From Chlamydiota bacterium (GTDB lineage Bacteria > Chlamydiota > Chlamydiia > Chlamydiales > Criblamydiaceae), in assembly GCA_021772365.1 (NCBI GenBank), contig JAJFMC010000317.1, forward strand, positions 1-8,440: 8,440 bases of DNA, given 5' to 3'. The position numbers and the translations under genes are program-made. Each line of letters begins with the position of its first letter. The first letter of the stretch is position 1. The notes under the pieces were generated by a model. It saw only the letters and a list, made by a program, of their open reading frames with translations. It searched no databases and was not told where the DNA came from. Shown piece after piece: positions 1-6,674 of this stretch.

Positions 1-1
1 C

Positions 2-1090
2 AACCGCGACATGCGACCAACCTTAGAAGTCCTTCTTGCCAACGCAAAAAAATATCAATATAAAGTCAAAGCGATCTTCGCTCCAGAACATGGCCTTTTC
101 GGTGCTGCATACGCCAACGAAGAAGTTGAGCACCAGATTCACCACGGAGGAATTCCAATTTATAGCCTACATGGAGAAACCGATCGACCGACAGACAAAA
201 TGATTAGTGGGATCGATACTTTGGTTTTCGATATCCAGGATTTAGGTGCTCGGTCTTATACATACTGCACAACCCTTTTTTACGTGATGGAAGAGGCGGC
301 GAAAAGAGGAATCAATGTCATCGTTCTCGACAGGCCCAACCCGATCAATGGATTAACGATCGATGGCCCAATGCTTGATGAACGCTATCGCTCTAAGCTA
401 GGCTATGTAAATGTTCCTTACTGCCATGGCATGACGATTGGTGAGCTAGCACAATATTTTAATGGCGAATACAAAGTTGGCTGCAAGCTACGTGTCGTCC
501 CTATGAAAGGGTGGAAGAGGGATATGACTTTTCAGGATACCGGCTTGCCATGGATTCCTACCAGTCCGCAGGTTCCTGAAGCCTCAACAGCATTTTTCTA
601 TCCGACAACAGGAATCATCGGGGAGTTATCTCTCATGAATATCGGAATTGGCTATACACTACCTTTTAAGGTAGTTGGCGCACCGTGGATTGATGCGAAC
701 CTCTTTGCACAGCACTTAAACGCACAGAAATTTCCGGGTGTTCATTTTGAGCCTTTCCACTACCGTCCTTTTTACGGAAAATTTGCACATGAGGATTGTC
801 ACGGGGTGTTAATTGTGATCTCCAATCATAAAACCTTTAAGCCCGTGACAACACAGTATTTAATCATAGGAATCGTCAAGAGTCTCTATCCAGAAAAAAT
901 CGAAGAAGCTTTGGAAGCGACTAAGTCGAAAAGAGAACTATTCCATAAGGTCAATGGGACGAAAGAAATATATCAAATCATTAGTAAAGAGCCCTATATC
1001 GTCTGGAAGCTGCGTGCCTACCAGCAGAAGGAACGCGAGCAGTTTCGTAAAAAGCGCAATCAATACCTCATCTCTTCTTATTCGTACTAG
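2..1090 (+). CDS. DUF1343 / NamZ-type exo-beta-N-acetylmuramidase, 5' partial
   Basis: This family (NamZ/YbbC, glycoside hydrolase 171) removes terminal N-acetylmuramic acid from peptidoglycan fragments, usually outside the cytoplasm. Numbering residues from the Met codon at 11, the family signatures are APEHGLFG (24-31), the DIQDLGARSYTY block (about 74-85), RPNPINGLTIDGPMLD (about 107-122) and YCHGMTIGELAQYFN (about 136-150). The C-terminus ends in the usual aromatic-rich tail before TAG at 1088-1090. The frame is open to the left edge, and the codons before the Met (N-R-D) fit the family's conserved segment ahead of the first helix. The Met at 11 is therefore internal, and roughly 40 or more N-terminal residues, including any signal peptide, lie outside the window. 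Export cannot be judged. The family call is firm; the exact substrate in this organism is inferred. Chlamydiae keep little peptidoglycan, so a role in fragment turnover or recycling is plausible. Confidence 0.88.
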   Translation, partial: NRDMRPTLEVLLANAKKYQYKVKAIFAPEHGLFGAAYANEEVEHQIHHGGIPIYSLHGETDRPTDKMISGIDTLVFDIQDLGARSYTYCTTLFYVMEEAAKRGINVIVLDRPNPINGLTIDGPMLDERYRSKLGYVNVPYCHGMTIGELAQYFNGEYKVGCKLRVVPMKGWKRDMTFQDTGLPWIPTSPQVPEASTAFFYPTTGIIGELSLMNIGIGYTLPFKVVGAPWIDANLFAQHLNAQKFPGVHFEPFHYRPFYGKFAHEDCHGVLIVISNHKTFKPVTTQYLIIGIVKSLYPEKIEEALEATKSKRELFHKVNGTKEIYQIISKEPYIVWKLRAYQQKEREQFRKKRNQYLISSYSY

Positions 1091-1278
1091 AAACCCGATT
1101 GCTACCCAATACTCAACTTAATTTTTCGATCGATCCCCCCCCCGGTTACATTCCTTTTCACTTCACTCTCTAACGGGAGGGTAAAGTTTGGCATTTTTTC
1201 ATAAAATAAAAATTGAATTATAGTCAGGAATTCGAAATGATTCGTCTACAGAAGAAATCGTAAAAAGTAGGATAGTCT
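1091..1278. other. Spacer with C9 tract and AT-rich upstream region
   Basis: This 188 bp gap separates two genes on the same strand. It holds an uninterrupted run of nine C at 1135-1143, just after a CGATCGAT motif, and a short imperfect inverted repeat near 1166-1183 (stem of about six pairs including a G-T wobble, no following T run), which is not a convincing terminator. An AT-rich stretch follows at about 1194-1223. TTGGCA at 1188-1193 resembles a -35 box, but no well-spaced -10 box stands out, so no promoter is called. No coding sequence is evident. Confidence 0.6.
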
Positions 1279-2823
1279 ATGTTATTCTCTGGTCGTTGGT
1301 TAACGATTATTTTATTGGTAATCGCCCTTTCGGTAACAAGTATGGCCTCTTTAGCTTTACGCAACGAAGCTAACCTCCCAAACACACCCTTAACCGAAGA
1401 TGGTTTTTACTCTCTGACTGTTGCCAGAAATTTAGCTATGGGTAATGGTTTGACGATCGATGGAAGCATGCTAACAAATGGCTTTCAACCTCTTTATACA
1501 ATTGCCGTGGCTGCACCTGTGTATTTTTTTAATGGCGGAGATCGAATTGAAAGCCTTCGCTGGCTGTTTGTAGTCAATACCTTTATCATCATTCTTACAG
1601 CACTTGCTTTGGGTTCTATTACGTATAAAATTGCGGAAAATACCACACCCAAAAATGAACGACTCTCAAGAGCACTATTATGTGTTCTCATTTACCTCAC
1701 GGCTGCAGGAATTTGGCGTTTTCATTATAATGGCTTAGAAACTGGTTTCCTACTGTTTATGTATACCCTTACTTGGTTGTATTACCAAAGGATTGGAACG
1801 AAGACGTTTCTTCGTGCGGCAGGCATGGGGATTCTATTAGGATTACTTATGCTAACCCGAATTGATGCCGCCTTTTTTGCTTTAGTAGTGATTTTCTTTG
1901 AAGGAATCAGTAGATCTCTTACTTTTGGTCAGCGAATTATTAAAATGGCGGCAATAGGTATCCCTGCTTTAATCATTTCAACTCCTTGGTTTACTTATAA
2001 TTATTATTTAAGTGGTTCGATTCAGCCCAGTAGCGGAATTGCTCAGAGTAAGTTTACCATCAGCTTCGATAGATTAGTATACATGTTCGAAGCAATTTGC
2101 GAAGTTCTTACCCCTTTTTTTTACTTTGGACAATGGGAGGGGGTATGGAGTACTCTGTTTCGCCTGATCTTAATCACCTTCGTTATAACTCTTTGTGTAT
2201 CCTTTTTTCGTAAAAGAAATGAAACGGATGGTTTCACAAAGAGATCTTATCAATTTGCTAAATTCCTTGCTGCTACATACTGCATTCTAATAATTTGGTA
2301 TTTATCTAATTCGGTAGCAACATGGTTTTATCCCCGATATTTAGCTCCACTTTCTCTATTGGCTGTTATGGCGACAGTTTTAGTAATAGATAATTTATCA
2401 AAACCATTACGTGTCTATTGTGTTTCGACTATATTAGTGCTGAGCTTGCAAATTCCACTATTTATCTACTGGCATCATTCTGATAAAGTGTTTCGAGGAA
2501 GCATGTATTATAATGATGAGCTCAAACTCGTCCAAGCAAATGTTCCCGTAGGAGTCAAGATCGGTGCGCATGAGTCAGGTACTTTAGGGTACTTTCGAGA
2601 TGGAGTGCTCAATTTAGATGGCAAAGTAAATATTGAAGTCATCAAGAAATCTACTGACTTATCAAATTATCTAGACCAAAAAGGGATCGAATGGTTGGTA
2701 ACTAGGGCTAAACTAACCAAGTCAAAAGTTGACCGAGGTTGGGTTAAAGTCGCTAGCAAACAGGGTTCAGAAGTATGGTACCTATACCATAAGTCGAATT
2801 CTAAACCTGCAATCATTCAGTAA
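1279..2823 (+). CDS. Polytopic membrane protein, GT-C/GT39-like glycosyltransferase
   Basis: This 514-residue protein looks like a GT-C fold glycosyltransferase, the class that uses polyprenyl-phosphate sugars in the membrane. It opens with a transmembrane segment (about 7-27). An external loop follows with an acidic pair (E40, D41), then a FYSLTVARNLAMGNG stretch and TNGFQPLY (66-73). This matches the 'D..Y..lArnla.G.G...TNGF.PL' pattern typical of such proteins. Further landmarks are LTRIDAAFF (192-200), RYLAPL near 353-358 and about ten more hydrophobic segments. The C-terminal soluble part (about 418-503) has the family's GAHESGTLGYF and LNLDGKVN blocks. The sugar and acceptor cannot be told; envelope glycan or lipid modification is a guess. 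The ATG at 1279 follows an AGGA at 1269-1272. By eye the gene is more AT-rich than its neighbours, which could mean acquisition by transfer. It converges on trpS with only 26 bp between them. Confidence 0.72.
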   Translation: MLFSGRWLTIILLVIALSVTSMASLALRNEANLPNTPLTEDGFYSLTVARNLAMGNGLTIDGSMLTNGFQPLYTIAVAAPVYFFNGGDRIESLRWLFVVNTFIIILTALALGSITYKIAENTTPKNERLSRALLCVLIYLTAAGIWRFHYNGLETGFLLFMYTLTWLYYQRIGTKTFLRAAGMGILLGLLMLTRIDAAFFALVVIFFEGISRSLTFGQRIIKMAAIGIPALIISTPWFTYNYYLSGSIQPSSGIAQSKFTISFDRLVYMFEAICEVLTPFFYFGQWEGVWSTLFRLILITFVITLCVSFFRKRNETDGFTKRSYQFAKFLAATYCILIIWYLSNSVATWFYPRYLAPLSLLAVMATVLVIDNLSKPLRVYCVSTILVLSLQIPLFIYWHHSDKVFRGSMYYNDELKLVQANVPVGVKIGAHESGTLGYFRDGVLNLDGKVNIEVIKKSTDLSNYLDQKGIEWLVTRAKLTKSKVDRGWVKVASKQGSEVWYLYHKSNSKPAIIQ

Positions 2824-2849
2824 AGAACACTCCCAAATCTTCAATAGGC

Positions 2850-3911
2850 CTAGCTTCCTTGCCTTTTTCTAGCGACGCGGGAAATTTTATTCCAGCCTCC
2901 TGTGAGGCCCATGGCGCTACGCATTTCTTTGACCGTAGCATTAGCGACTTCATTCATATGCATGGTACCTTCATAGATGACTTGCTCGACATATCCCTTA
3001 TCTTCTGAAAAAACTTGACGCCGTTCGCGTATAGGTGCAAGGAATTGGTTGATGGCGTAGGCGAGTTTATCTTTGACTTCTACATCGCCGACAGTACCTT
3101 CTCTATAGCGCTTTTTTAGATCTTCAACTTCCTCTTTGTTGGGATTAAAAATATCGTGATAGATGAAAACAGGGTTGCCTTCAACCGTCCCAGGAATATT
3201 GGCATGAACTCTGTTGGGGTCGGTATACATCCCACGCACTTTCTTTTCAACGGTCTTGGGGTCGTCGGCAAGGAAGATGGAATTGCCTGCGGACTTACTC
3301 ATTTTTCCTTGTCCGTCAGTGCCGATGAGTGTTGGAACGTTACTCAGGAGGACATCGGGCTCGGGGAAGACCTCTCCATAATAGGCATTAAACTTTCTTG
3401 CAATGCTACGACAAAGTTCGATGTGGGCCTGGTTATCTTTTCCTACGGGTACGAGGTGTGCGCGTGGCATAAGGATATCGGCCGACTGTAGGACGGGATA
3501 TCCAAGGAGGCCGAAGGGTATACTTTCGTCGTCGATATGGGCGTTACGAGCCATTTCTTTGAGGCTAGGTAGTCCTGTAAGTCTGTTAATAGAGATCATC
3601 ATCTCAAAGATAAGGTTCATCTCGTAGACGGCTGGGATGGCCGATTGTAGGTAGATAGTCGATTTTTTCGGGTCGATCCCGCAAGCGAGGTAGTCTAGAA
3701 CCATCTCTCGTACGTTGTCACGTATCTTTAAAATATGTTCTTTTTCCGGTTTCGTAGTCAGAGTATGTAGGTCGGCAATGATAAAATAGCAGTCGTATTT
3801 ATCCTGTAATTCGACGCGATTTTGCAGTGATCCGACGTAGTGTCCGAGGTGTAAGTTTCCTGTAGGTCTGTCACCTGTAAGAATCCGTTTTTTTTCTGTT
3901 TCTTCTGTCAT
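2850..3911 (-). CDS. trpS: Tryptophanyl-tRNA synthetase
   Basis: This cytoplasmic class Ic synthetase joins L-tryptophan to tRNA-Trp using ATP. The 353-residue length is normal. The HIGH-type signature is TGDRPTGNLHLGHYVG (12-27) and the KMSKS loop is exact at 203-207. VPVGKDNQAHIEL (154-166) lies in the middle of the catalytic domain, and the C-terminal helical domain ends in a basic tail. The TGDRPTG start, the GSLQNRVELQD stretch and GTVEGNPVF (241-249) recall the TrpRS II branch described from Deinococcus more than the Bacillus type; this is from memory, not an alignment. The protein has one tryptophan, W340. It is the last gene of a minus-strand operon: the upstream permease stops 10 bp before this ATG, and the ribosome-binding AAGGA overlaps that stop codon (TAAGGA). 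Codons 6-8 contain a run of eight A. Start choice is supported by this spacing. Confidence 0.97.
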   Translation of the reverse strand: MTEETEKKRILTGDRPTGNLHLGHYVGSLQNRVELQDKYDCYFIIADLHTLTTKPEKEHILKIRDNVREMVLDYLACGIDPKKSTIYLQSAIPAVYEMNLIFEMMISINRLTGLPSLKEMARNAHIDDESIPFGLLGYPVLQSADILMPRAHLVPVGKDNQAHIELCRSIARKFNAYYGEVFPEPDVLLSNVPTLIGTDGQGKMSKSAGNSIFLADDPKTVEKKVRGMYTDPNRVHANIPGTVEGNPVFIYHDIFNPNKEEVEDLKKRYREGTVGDVEVKDKLAYAINQFLAPIRERRQVFSEDKGYVEQVIYEGTMHMNEVANATVKEMRSAMGLTGGWNKISRVARKRQGS

Positions 3912-3921
3912 TACTCATTCC

Positions 3922-5151
3922 TTAATATATTTTTAAATAATATTCTGCAAAACCTAATTTATTAGCAATCTCGAGGAGAACAATCAGCCCTGATAACGCC
4001 ATGACGATGATCAGAGACACCTTCCCTCCGGGAGCAGTATAATGGCTGGGAATGTGTTGCTTATAACGTCCTTTCCAGACCATCAACGCGGGTAGAAATC
4101 CTAGCAAAATCATCACTCCAAACGCACCAGCATACTCGAGCGCACTTAAAAATGCCCGTGGATTGATCCACATAAAAAATAGTGTCGGCACGAAGGTGAG
4201 CAGAAATAGTTTCATCCTTCCAAATCCCGTTTTCTTGATCTTAAACCCATCGGCCAAAAAGTCCCTCAAACTGAGAGAAACTCCCAAAAATGATGTGATA
4301 ATCGAGAAGAAGGCAAAAAAGCGCAGTACCATCGACAGCCACGTATTGCCTAGTAACCCTGTCAGGAGGTGAGCGCCATTAGCATCTTGCTCATACCCGT
4401 TGATGATACCGTATTCACCATCTAGAGGGATCACTCCAAGAGTCACCCACTCCCAAATAATATAGACAACCAAAGGCAAACTACTACCTATGATGATCGC
4501 TTTCTTGAGTTTTTTAACATCGCGCTGCATATAGGTCGCCAAACTGGGGATAATGATGTGAAATCCAAACGATGTGGCAATAATCGAGTTACTGATAATC
4601 ATAAACTTCCAATTCGTATGTTGCAGTAGAGTTTCTTCAACATGCGGTGCAAGGAACCCTACAGCAAGGCAGTAAGTGACGATAAGTCCGAGCATGAGGA
4701 GTCTGTTGGCTAGATCGACAAATAGCGCTCCTCTGTAGACGAAAAATCCGAAAATTAACAGCAGCGGCAACGGGCCTGCCCAGTCGGGTAGGTCGTAACC
4801 GGTGACAGCTTCGCAGAAATCGATAAATATTCGGCTACTGCCGGCTAGGTAAGCAGTAGTCAGCGAGTAGAGGAGGAATAGGTAAGTCGTCCAGCTGAGT
4901 ACTTCCCCCCACGTACCTATAGTTCTTCTTGCCATAGTGATAAGGTTAGTATTAGCTTCCATCCATAGAGTTACTTCGAGCATCAAGAGGGCAGTAAACG
5001 CAAAAAATGCCCAATAAAGAAAAAAGAGGATGAGCGAGGGGTAAAATCCGGCAAGCCCTGTAACAGGTGGAAGTGCGAGCATCGCAGCACCTATCGTCGT
5101 TCCCGATACAAGAAGCACTCCCCCGATCACTTTATTTTCTATGAACAACAT
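3922..5151 (-). CDS. tyrP: Aromatic amino acid permease, second tandem copy (TyrP-like)
   Basis: This is an inner-membrane transporter of the hydroxy/aromatic amino acid permease family (Trp_Tyr_perm, TC 2.A.42), which imports tryptophan or tyrosine by ion symport. At 409 residues it has the family's usual length and about eleven hydrophobic segments. The first has the classic SGTTIGAAMLALP (16-28). Other family blocks are TNLITMA (68-74), TSFGFH followed by IIIPSLATYM (193-208), YIIWEWVTLGVIP (230-242), ITSFLGVSLSLRDFLADGF (285-303) and ALEYAGAFG (337-345). The position after the TM6 His (199) is Ile, where the sister copy and, as I recall, E. coli Mtr/TyrP keep an Asn nearby; substrate choice may differ. 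It begins 15 bp after the first copy, behind an AGGAGAT ribosome-binding site, and leads directly into trpS. The family is certain; whether it carries Trp, Tyr or both cannot be told. Confidence 0.94.
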   Translation of the reverse strand: MLFIENKVIGGVLLVSGTTIGAAMLALPPVTGLAGFYPSLILFFLYWAFFAFTALLMLEVTLWMEANTNLITMARRTIGTWGEVLSWTTYLFLLYSLTTAYLAGSSRIFIDFCEAVTGYDLPDWAGPLPLLLIFGFFVYRGALFVDLANRLLMLGLIVTYCLAVGFLAPHVEETLLQHTNWKFMIISNSIIATSFGFHIIIPSLATYMQRDVKKLKKAIIIGSSLPLVVYIIWEWVTLGVIPLDGEYGIINGYEQDANGAHLLTGLLGNTWLSMVLRFFAFFSIITSFLGVSLSLRDFLADGFKIKKTGFGRMKLFLLTFVPTLFFMWINPRAFLSALEYAGAFGVMILLGFLPALMVWKGRYKQHIPSHYTAPGGKVSLIIVMALSGLIVLLEIANKLGFAEYYLKIY

Positions 5152-5166
5152 TTTATGATCTCCTTA

Positions 5167-6384
5167 TTATTTACCGACGAGATTCAACGCATTAATCAAT
5201 TGAAGGGCAAAAACTGAACATCCGAAAAGGATGATCAATACCAAGGTGAATTTTCCACCGGGAAGGATCATTTTATCCCATAATTTTTTACGGTAACGTC
5301 CAACCCAAGCCATGAGTGCGGGGAGGACACCGAATAAAATCACTGCGCCGAATCCCCCTGCATAATTCAATGCTTGGATAAATAGTTTAGGGTAGAGCAA
5401 TGAGAAAAACAGTGGAGGACCTAGTGCCATAGAAGTAATAATTAACTTACCAGTACGGTCTTTCTTGATCTGAAAACCATCGGCTAGGAAGTCGACGAAG
5501 CTCAATGCCACACCGATAAACGATGTGATGATGGCGAAGAAAGCAAAATATTCCATGATGTCGACAATCCACGCTCTTCCAACTACAGTTTTCAATGTAT
5601 GCGTGACCATATTCCCTTCTTGCATTGCCTTCGCGAATTCTTCGTGTGGAATAACACCTAGGATAATCCACTCCCAAATGATATACCCTACTAGAGGGAT
5701 AGCGCTGCCGAGGATGATGGATAGCCGCATGCGGTTGGCATTGAAATCGAGGTAGGTCGTCAAACTCGGAATGAGGTTATGGTAGCCGAAGGAAATGATC
5801 ATCACGGGAATCGCCCAGATACATTGCGACCAGTCGACGTAACTAAGGAATTCACGACGTACATGTGGTACACCTAGCATAACAAGCATGAAGTAGGTGA
5901 GGATCAATCCCCCCATTAAAATTCTGTTGAGACGGTCGACAGCAAATGCACCGAAATAGACGATAATCCCAAGGATCGTAACGAACCCAACACTTCCTAA
6001 CCACTTGGGGATATCTAGGGAAAATACTTCTTCAACGAAATCGGCGACTAGCTCTCCACTTCCTGCCGAGTAAGCCACCATTATGCAGTAAAAGAGGAAA
6101 AGAAACAAAAACCACGCAGCAGCTTGTCCAGCCTTCCCTAAAAGCCTGTCTGCCATAGTGATAAGGTTGGCATCTTTTTTAAAATGCAAGTTCACCTCTA
6201 GGAGGAGAAGCCCTGTAGACATCATAAACAGCCAGCTAACAAGGAACATGGCGACAGCTGGTAAAAATCCGGCCATGGCTGTATTGACCGGTAGACCTAA
6301 GGTACCGATTCCGATACATGAGCCTGCAATCAATAGGGTACTACCCAGTAAGCTACCTCGGGTATTTTCATTTCCAAGTTTCAT
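5167..6384 (-). CDS. tyrP: Aromatic amino acid permease, first tandem copy (TyrP-like)
   Basis: This paralogue of the downstream permease belongs to the same hydroxy/aromatic amino acid permease family and should import tryptophan and/or tyrosine across the inner membrane. It has 405 residues and about eleven hydrophobic segments. Family blocks are AGSCIGIGTLGLP (20-32, divergent from the usual GTTIGAxMLALP), ANLITMADR (72-80), SFGYHNLIPSLTTYL (198-212, retaining Asn203), YIIWEWIILGVIP (234-246), ITSFIGVALSFVDFLADGF (286-304) and ALNYAGGFG (338-346). The two copies align along their whole length without large gaps, which indicates an ancient duplication. Chlamydia species also carry side-by-side tyrP genes. 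This is the first gene of the operon: the ATG at 6382-6384 follows a GGAGAAG ribosome-binding site, and the promoter should lie in the divergent region shared with nqrA. Substrate specificity is unknown. Confidence 0.94.
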   Translation of the reverse strand: MKLGNENTRGSLLGSTLLIAGSCIGIGTLGLPVNTAMAGFLPAVAMFLVSWLFMMSTGLLLLEVNLHFKKDANLITMADRLLGKAGQAAAWFLFLFLFYCIMVAYSAGSGELVADFVEEVFSLDIPKWLGSVGFVTILGIIVYFGAFAVDRLNRILMGGLILTYFMLVMLGVPHVRREFLSYVDWSQCIWAIPVMIISFGYHNLIPSLTTYLDFNANRMRLSIILGSAIPLVGYIIWEWIILGVIPHEEFAKAMQEGNMVTHTLKTVVGRAWIVDIMEYFAFFAIITSFIGVALSFVDFLADGFQIKKDRTGKLIITSMALGPPLFFSLLYPKLFIQALNYAGGFGAVILFGVLPALMAWVGRYRKKLWDKMILPGGKFTLVLIILFGCSVFALQLINALNLVGK

Positions 6385-6671
6385 TTAATAAACTTCTCCG
6401 TTTGAGAACTTGCTCTATATTTTTTTGTTTGTATGTAAGATGTATAGGTTGAGGATAGCTAATTGAAGATGGCCTAGAGCCACCAAAATCGAAAGAAGGA
6501 ATCTGTAAAAAAAGGCTTTAACATAATCAATCCTTTGTAAACATCGATTGTAAAATGATCGCGATATACTTGCAAGAATAAATGGTGACTCCGTTACATG
6601 TGACTCTTCCTTGCGAAAAACTCTTTTTTTGACTACTTTTGGATTAAGACACAATTAGACCGAGGTATACC
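6385..6671. promoter_or_regulatory. Divergent promoter region between permease operon and nqrA
   Basis: This 287 bp AT-rich region lies between two genes that start away from each other, so it must carry promoters for both the permease-trpS operon and nqrA. For nqrA, TTGACT at 6629-6634 is a good -35 match, but nothing at the right distance looks like a good -10 box; TTGCGA (6611-6616) with TACTTT (6634-6639) at 17 bp is an alternative. For the operon, minus-strand TATAGA (6414-6419) and TATACA (6441-6446) are possible -10 boxes without clear -35 partners. Three TGTAAA copies and a palindrome ATCGCGAT (6558-6565) lie in the centre. No terminator is seen. The region's function is certain from layout, but the individual boxes are weak guesses. 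Confidence 0.55.
6504..6554 (+). repeat. Three direct copies of TGTAAA
   Basis: TGTAAA occurs at 6504-6509, 6536-6541 and 6549-6554, all on the plus strand, 32 and 13 bp apart. The third copy sits between CGAT (6545-6548) and ATCG (6558-6561), a four-pair inverted repeat. TGTAAA is also the half-site of the E. coli TyrR box (TGTAAA-N6-TTTACA), but the inverted partner is missing here and no TyrR gene is known to me in Chlamydiae. A regulatory role is a guess. Confidence 0.4.
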
Positions 6672-6674
6672 GTG
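6662..6674 (+). promoter_or_regulatory. Ribosome-binding site fixing the GTG start of nqrA
   Basis: GAGG at 6662-6665 stands six bases before GTG at 6672-6674. No ATG lies near the start in this frame, and the encoded protein begins with the family's usual short strand followed by a GL..P..G segment, so GTG is the supported start. Confidence 0.7.

Noticed and set aside
1166..1183. Inverted repeat in the spacer after the NamZ gene as a terminator.
   Set aside because: The stem is short with a wobble pair and no T run follows directly, so it does not meet the pattern of an intrinsic terminator.
347..1472. Near-identical stretch coding NGLTIDG.ML in both the NamZ gene (347-376) and the glycosyltransferase gene (1444-1472), as a sign of gene conversion or a repeat.
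   Set aside because: In each protein the segment sits inside that family's own conserved motif, and similarity does not extend on either side, so coincidence explains it.
3156..3627. Two plus-strand open frames opposite trpS.
   Set aside because: They lie wholly antisense to a well-conserved synthetase, have no family features and are read as shadows of its codon pattern.
6415..6654. A 79-codon minus-strand frame with a hydrophobic end, filling the divergent region, as a possible leader peptide gene for the permease operon.
   Set aside because: It starts at a TTG, has no clear ribosome-binding site, contains no Trp codon and few Tyr codons, and covers the place where the nqrA promoter must be. 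A chance frame is more likely.
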